In this document: positions 5,250 to 7,905 of the stretch, in pieces
How the letters are laid out: each line of letters begins with the position of its first letter
Position numbering within the stretch: the stretch's first letter is position 1
Assembly (NCBI GenBank): GCA_030149115.1
Contig: JASBSE010000059.1
Coordinates: forward strand, 1 to 7,905
Origin: Winogradskyella sp.
GTDB lineage: Bacteria > Bacteroidota > Bacteroidia > Flavobacteriales > Flavobacteriaceae
Direction of reading: 5' to 3'
DNA length: 7,905 bases
Program-made: the position numbers and the translations under genes
Notes under the pieces: model-generated
Database searches by the model: none
Told to the model about the DNA's origin: nothing
The model's input: the letters and a program-made list of their open reading frames with translations, nothing else

Positions 5250-7802
5250 TTAAGATTCAGTAGGTTTACTAGAGCTCTTTACCTTAATTTTTAATTCATC
5301 TTTTTTGGTATCTAAATCCATAGTAATTGTATCACCTTCTTGGATTTTTGAATTAATGATTTCTTCGGCAAGAGCATCTTCAACATACTTTTGAATTGCT
5401 CTGTTTAATGGTCTTGCACCATATTGTTTATCAAAACCTTTATCTGCTATATAATCTTTAGCTTTATCGGTAAGTACTAAATCGTAACCTAACTCTTTAA
5501 TACGCTTTACAAGCTTAACTAATTCAATATCAATGATTTTGTCTATATCTTCTTTCTCTAGAGCATTAAAGACAATAACATCATCAATTCTATTTAGAAA
5601 CTCAGGAGCAAATGCCTTTTTAAGAGCATTTTCTATAACACCTTTGGCGTACTCAGTTTCTTGAGATTCTTTTGCCGCAGTACCAAAACCAACACCAGTC
5701 CCGAAATCTTTTAATTTACGAGCTCCAATATTAGAGGTCATAATTATGATTGTATTTCTAAAATCAATCTTACGTCCTAAGCTATCCGTTAAGTAACCGT
5801 CATCTAGCACTTGTAAAAGCATGTTAAACACATCAGGATGTGCCTTTTCAATCTCATCTAAAAGTACTACTGCGTAAGGCTTACGTCTAATCTTTTCGGT
5901 AAGCTGTCCTCCTTCTTCATAACCAACATATCCAGGAGGTGCACCAATAAGTCTAGATACAGCGAATTTTTCCATGTATTCGCTCATGTCTATACGTACA
6001 AGTGCATCAGTGCTATCAAACAACTCATTAGCTAAGACTTTGGCTAATTGTGTTTTACCAACACCAGTTTGTCCCAAAAAGATAAAAGAACCAATAGGTT
6101 TGTTAGGATCCTTAAGACCTGCTCTGTTACGTTGAATAGCTTTTACAACCTTAGCAACAGCATTGTCTTGCCCAATAACTCTACCCTTTATGAGGTCTGG
6201 TAATTTTGCTAATTTGTTTAGTTCTGTCTGAGCTATTTTGTTTACAGGAATACCAGTCATCATAGAGATAACATCTGCAACGTTATCTTCTGTTACAATT
6301 TCCCTATGCTGCTTGGTTTCTTCTTCCCATTTCTCTTGAGCAGTTGCTAATTCCTTTTCAAGACGTTTTTCATCATCTCTAAGTTTTGCTGCTTCCTCAT
6401 ATTTCTGTTTTTTTACAACACTGTTCTTAGTTTCCTTAACCTCTTCAAGTTGTTTTTCTAATTCTATGATTTGCTTAGGAACATCAATATTTGTGATATG
6501 CACGCGAGAGCCAGCTTCGTCTAAAGCATCAATGGCTTTGTCTGGTAAGAAACGCTCTGTCATGTATCTGTTTGTTAACTTTACACAAGCTTCTATCGCT
6601 TCAGGTGTATAATCAACATTATGGTGTTCTTCGTACTTAGCTTTTATGTTATTTAATATCTCTATTGTTTCTTCAACAGAAGTTGGCTCCACAATAACCT
6701 TTTGAAAACGACGCTCTAAAGCACCATCTTTTTCAATATATTGTCTGTATTCATCTAAAGTGGTTGCGCCTATACATTGAATTTCACCTCTTGCTAAAGC
6801 AGGTTTGAACATGTTAGAGGCATCTAAACTTCCTGTAGCTCCACCAGCACCGACAATGGTATGGATTTCATCAATAAATAGAATAATGTCATCATTCTTT
6901 TCAAGCTCGTTCATCACAGCTTTCATACGCTCTTCAAACTGACCTCTATATTTTGTGCCAGCAACTAAGCTAGCCAAGTCTAGGGTAACAACGCGCTTAT
7001 TGAAAAGTGTTCTTGAAACCTTGCGTTTTACAATACGTAAGGCCAAACCTTCTGCTATAGCAGATTTACCAACACCAGGTTCACCAATTAAAAGAGGGTT
7101 ATTCTTTTTTCGTCTACTTAATATCTGGGAAACACGTTGTATTTCTTTTTCTCGACCCACTACAGGGTCTAACTTTCCTTCTTCGGCAAGTACCGTTAGA
7201 TCTCTACCAAAATTATCTAAAACAGGTGTTTTAGACTTTTTATTTGTTTTACCAGACTGACTTCCACCGAAAGGATTTTGCTTCGCATCATCTTCCTCAT
7301 TTATCTCGTCATCTGAGTATGATTCGGCTTTTGGCTCGTCTAGGTAATCATCTTCACTTGTAATCATAGATTTAAATTCGTCTTTAACATTATCATAATC
7401 AACTTTAAGTTTGTTTAATAACTTAGTCGTTGGGTCATTTTCGTTTCTTAAAATACACAATAATAAATGTGCTGTGTTTATTGAAGTACTTTGAAACAAC
7501 TTAGCTTCAAGAAATGTTGTTTTTAAAGCACGTTCAGCTTGCCTAGTTAAGTGCAAGTTTTTCTTTTCGTTAGAGGATGTAGCAATGTTTGGATTAGCTG
7601 GACTCAAAATCTCAACTTTACGTCTTAAATGGTTTAAATCAACATCTAAAGCGCTTAATATATCTATAGCCTTGCCATTGCCATCTCTTAAAAGGCCTAA
7701 CATTAAATGTTCGGTTCCTATAAAATCATGGCCTAAGCGTAAAGCTTCTTCTTTGCTAAACGCTATAACATCCTTAACTCTTGGGGAAAAATTATCATCC
7801 AT
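5250..7802 (-). CDS. clpC: ClpC-type AAA+ unfoldase, ATP-binding subunit of the Clp protease
   Basis: This cytosolic hexameric unfoldase feeds damaged or regulatory proteins into ClpP. The N domain (about 1-145) has two Clp_N repeats, starting FSPRVKDVIAFSKEEA and LHLTRQAERALKTTF. An acidic, low-complexity linker (about 147-195) follows. The first AAA+ module has Walker A GEPGVGKS (240-247) and Walker B with D311-E312. The middle domain (about 440-500) is a coiled coil containing a UVR-like motif (YEEAAKLRD, 468-476), which marks ClpC rather than ClpA or ClpB. The second AAA+ module has Walker A GQTGVGKT (577-584) and Walker B LLDEIEKAH with D649-E650. VGF at 704-706 is the ClpP-docking loop, so a partnership with ClpP is expected. 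All key residues are present and 850 residues is normal for this phylum. The ATG at 7802 is preceded by a strong Shine-Dalgarno. A terminator follows. No McsA, McsB or CtsR gene is adjacent, unlike the Bacillus operon. Confidence 0.97.
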   Translation of the reverse strand: MDDNFSPRVKDVIAFSKEEALRLGHDFIGTEHLMLGLLRDGNGKAIDILSALDVDLNHLRRKVEILSPANPNIATSSNEKKNLHLTRQAERALKTTFLEAKLFQSTSINTAHLLLCILRNENDPTTKLLNKLKVDYDNVKDEFKSMITSEDDYLDEPKAESYSDDEINEEDDAKQNPFGGSQSGKTNKKSKTPVLDNFGRDLTVLAEEGKLDPVVGREKEIQRVSQILSRRKKNNPLLIGEPGVGKSAIAEGLALRIVKRKVSRTLFNKRVVTLDLASLVAGTKYRGQFEERMKAVMNELEKNDDIILFIDEIHTIVGAGGATGSLDASNMFKPALARGEIQCIGATTLDEYRQYIEKDGALERRFQKVIVEPTSVEETIEILNNIKAKYEEHHNVDYTPEAIEACVKLTNRYMTERFLPDKAIDALDEAGSRVHITNIDVPKQIIELEKQLEEVKETKNSVVKKQKYEEAAKLRDDEKRLEKELATAQEKWEEETKQHREIVTEDNVADVISMMTGIPVNKIAQTELNKLAKLPDLIKGRVIGQDNAVAKVVKAIQRNRAGLKDPNKPIGSFIFLGQTGVGKTQLAKVLANELFDSTDALVRIDMSEYMEKFAVSRLIGAPPGYVGYEEGGQLTEKIRRKPYAVVLLDEIEKAHPDVFNMLLQVLDDGYLTDSLGRKIDFRNTIIIMTSNIGARKLKDFGTGVGFGTAAKESQETEYAKGVIENALKKAFAPEFLNRIDDVIVFNALEKEDIDKIIDIELVKLVKRIKELGYDLVLTDKAKDYIADKGFDKQYGARPLNRAIQKYVEDALAEEIINSKIQEGDTITMDLDTKKDELKIKVKSSSKPTES

Positions 7803-7893
7803 AGTAAACTCCTTTCTGCATTAAAAATAGTAAAAACATATTATCTAAATGGCAAAAACCATACCTTAAATAAAATGGTTTAACGAATAGACT
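7803..7893 (-). promoter_or_regulatory. clpC upstream region with weak promoter candidates and an inverted repeat
   Basis: The clpC promoter should lie here. Two seven-of-eight matches to TAnnTTTG occur on the minus strand: TATGTTTT (plus 7833-7840) and TATTTTTA (plus 7822-7829). The first would leave the Shine-Dalgarno inside the mRNA but has no TTG at proper distance. The second has a TTG 23 nt upstream (plus 7853-7855) but would start transcription inside the Shine-Dalgarno. Further out is an inverted repeat, AAACCAT (7856-7862) and ATGGTTT (7875-7881), with a 12-nt spacer. No binding site of a known heat-shock repressor was recognised. Confidence 0.35.
7809..7815 (-). promoter_or_regulatory. 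Strong Shine-Dalgarno sequence of clpC
   Basis: On the minus strand AAAGGAG lies 6 nt before the ATG at 7802, ideal spacing for pairing with the 16S rRNA 3' end. It confirms the clpC start. None of the other five gene starts in this window has such a motif, as is normal for Bacteroidota, where the anti-Shine-Dalgarno is usually masked on the ribosome. Confidence 0.85.
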
Positions 7894-7905
7894 AAAAAAG
7901 CATTT
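7894..7905. terminator. Possible half of a terminator hairpin at the window edge
   Basis: The last 12 bases, AAAAAAGCATTT, look like the A-rich arm of a rho-independent terminator, similar in build to the left arm of the hairpin at 1730-1741. Read on the minus strand they give AAATGC followed by six T, which could end transcription entering from the right. The matching arm would lie beyond 7905, so this cannot be verified here. Confidence 0.3.

Noticed and set aside
6955..7260. Plus-strand frame of 101 codons inside clpC
   Set aside because: It mirrors the conserved first AAA+ module of clpC and has no recognisable protein features.
7585..7824. Plus-strand frame of 79 codons opposite the clpC start
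   Set aside because: Most of it is antisense to the conserved Clp_N domain, and it ends within the clpC leader.
1..7905. A new defence system, mobile element, CRISPR array or phage region
   Set aside because: All long frames are recognisable core genes or a known small flavobacterial family. There are no transposase, integrase, spaced repeats or shifts in composition.

Overview
The window looks like chromosomal core DNA from a member of the Bacteroidota, most likely the family Flavobacteriaceae. It is strongly AT-rich. Most start codons lack a Shine-Dalgarno sequence. The two promoters that can be read resemble the TTG / TAnnTTTG pair of this phylum. The proteins also fit: a ClpC unfoldase of 850 residues, a thioredoxin-family lipoprotein with an N-terminal extension, and a small SpoIIAA/STAS-like protein of a kind I recognise from flavobacteria. 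Genus cannot be decided from this sequence.

Layout from left to right. At the left edge (1-73, minus strand) lie the first 24 codons of a GNAT acetyltransferase gene. Divergent from it is nnr (170-1723, +), a bifunctional NAD(P)HX epimerase/dehydratase that repairs damaged nicotinamide cofactors. A bidirectional terminator (1730-1758) separates nnr from a convergent TlpA-like thioredoxin lipoprotein gene (1766-3118, -). A 126-nt divergent promoter region (3119-3244) then leads to hutH, histidine ammonia-lyase (3245-4780, +). hutH converges, with only 18 nt between stop codons, on a small SpoIIAA/STAS-like gene (4799-5170, -). Upstream of that gene on the same strand is clpC (5250-7802, -), with a strong terminator in between. 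The right end (7803-7905) holds the clpC leader, with a clear Shine-Dalgarno sequence, and possibly half of another terminator.

The genes do not form one pathway. They are separately transcribed housekeeping or maintenance genes: metabolite repair (nnr), envelope thiol redox (lipoprotein), histidine catabolism (hutH) and protein quality control (clpC). I find no mobile element, CRISPR array, tRNA, rRNA or phage gene, and no non-coding stretch longer than 130 nt. I see no evidence of a new biological system. The points worth a second look are regulatory: the start codon and promoter of the lipoprotein gene, its possible surface-export signal, the back-to-back promoters shared with hutH, the unusual Shine-Dalgarno sequence of clpC, and the terminator that leaves almost no room for a promoter of the STAS-like gene.
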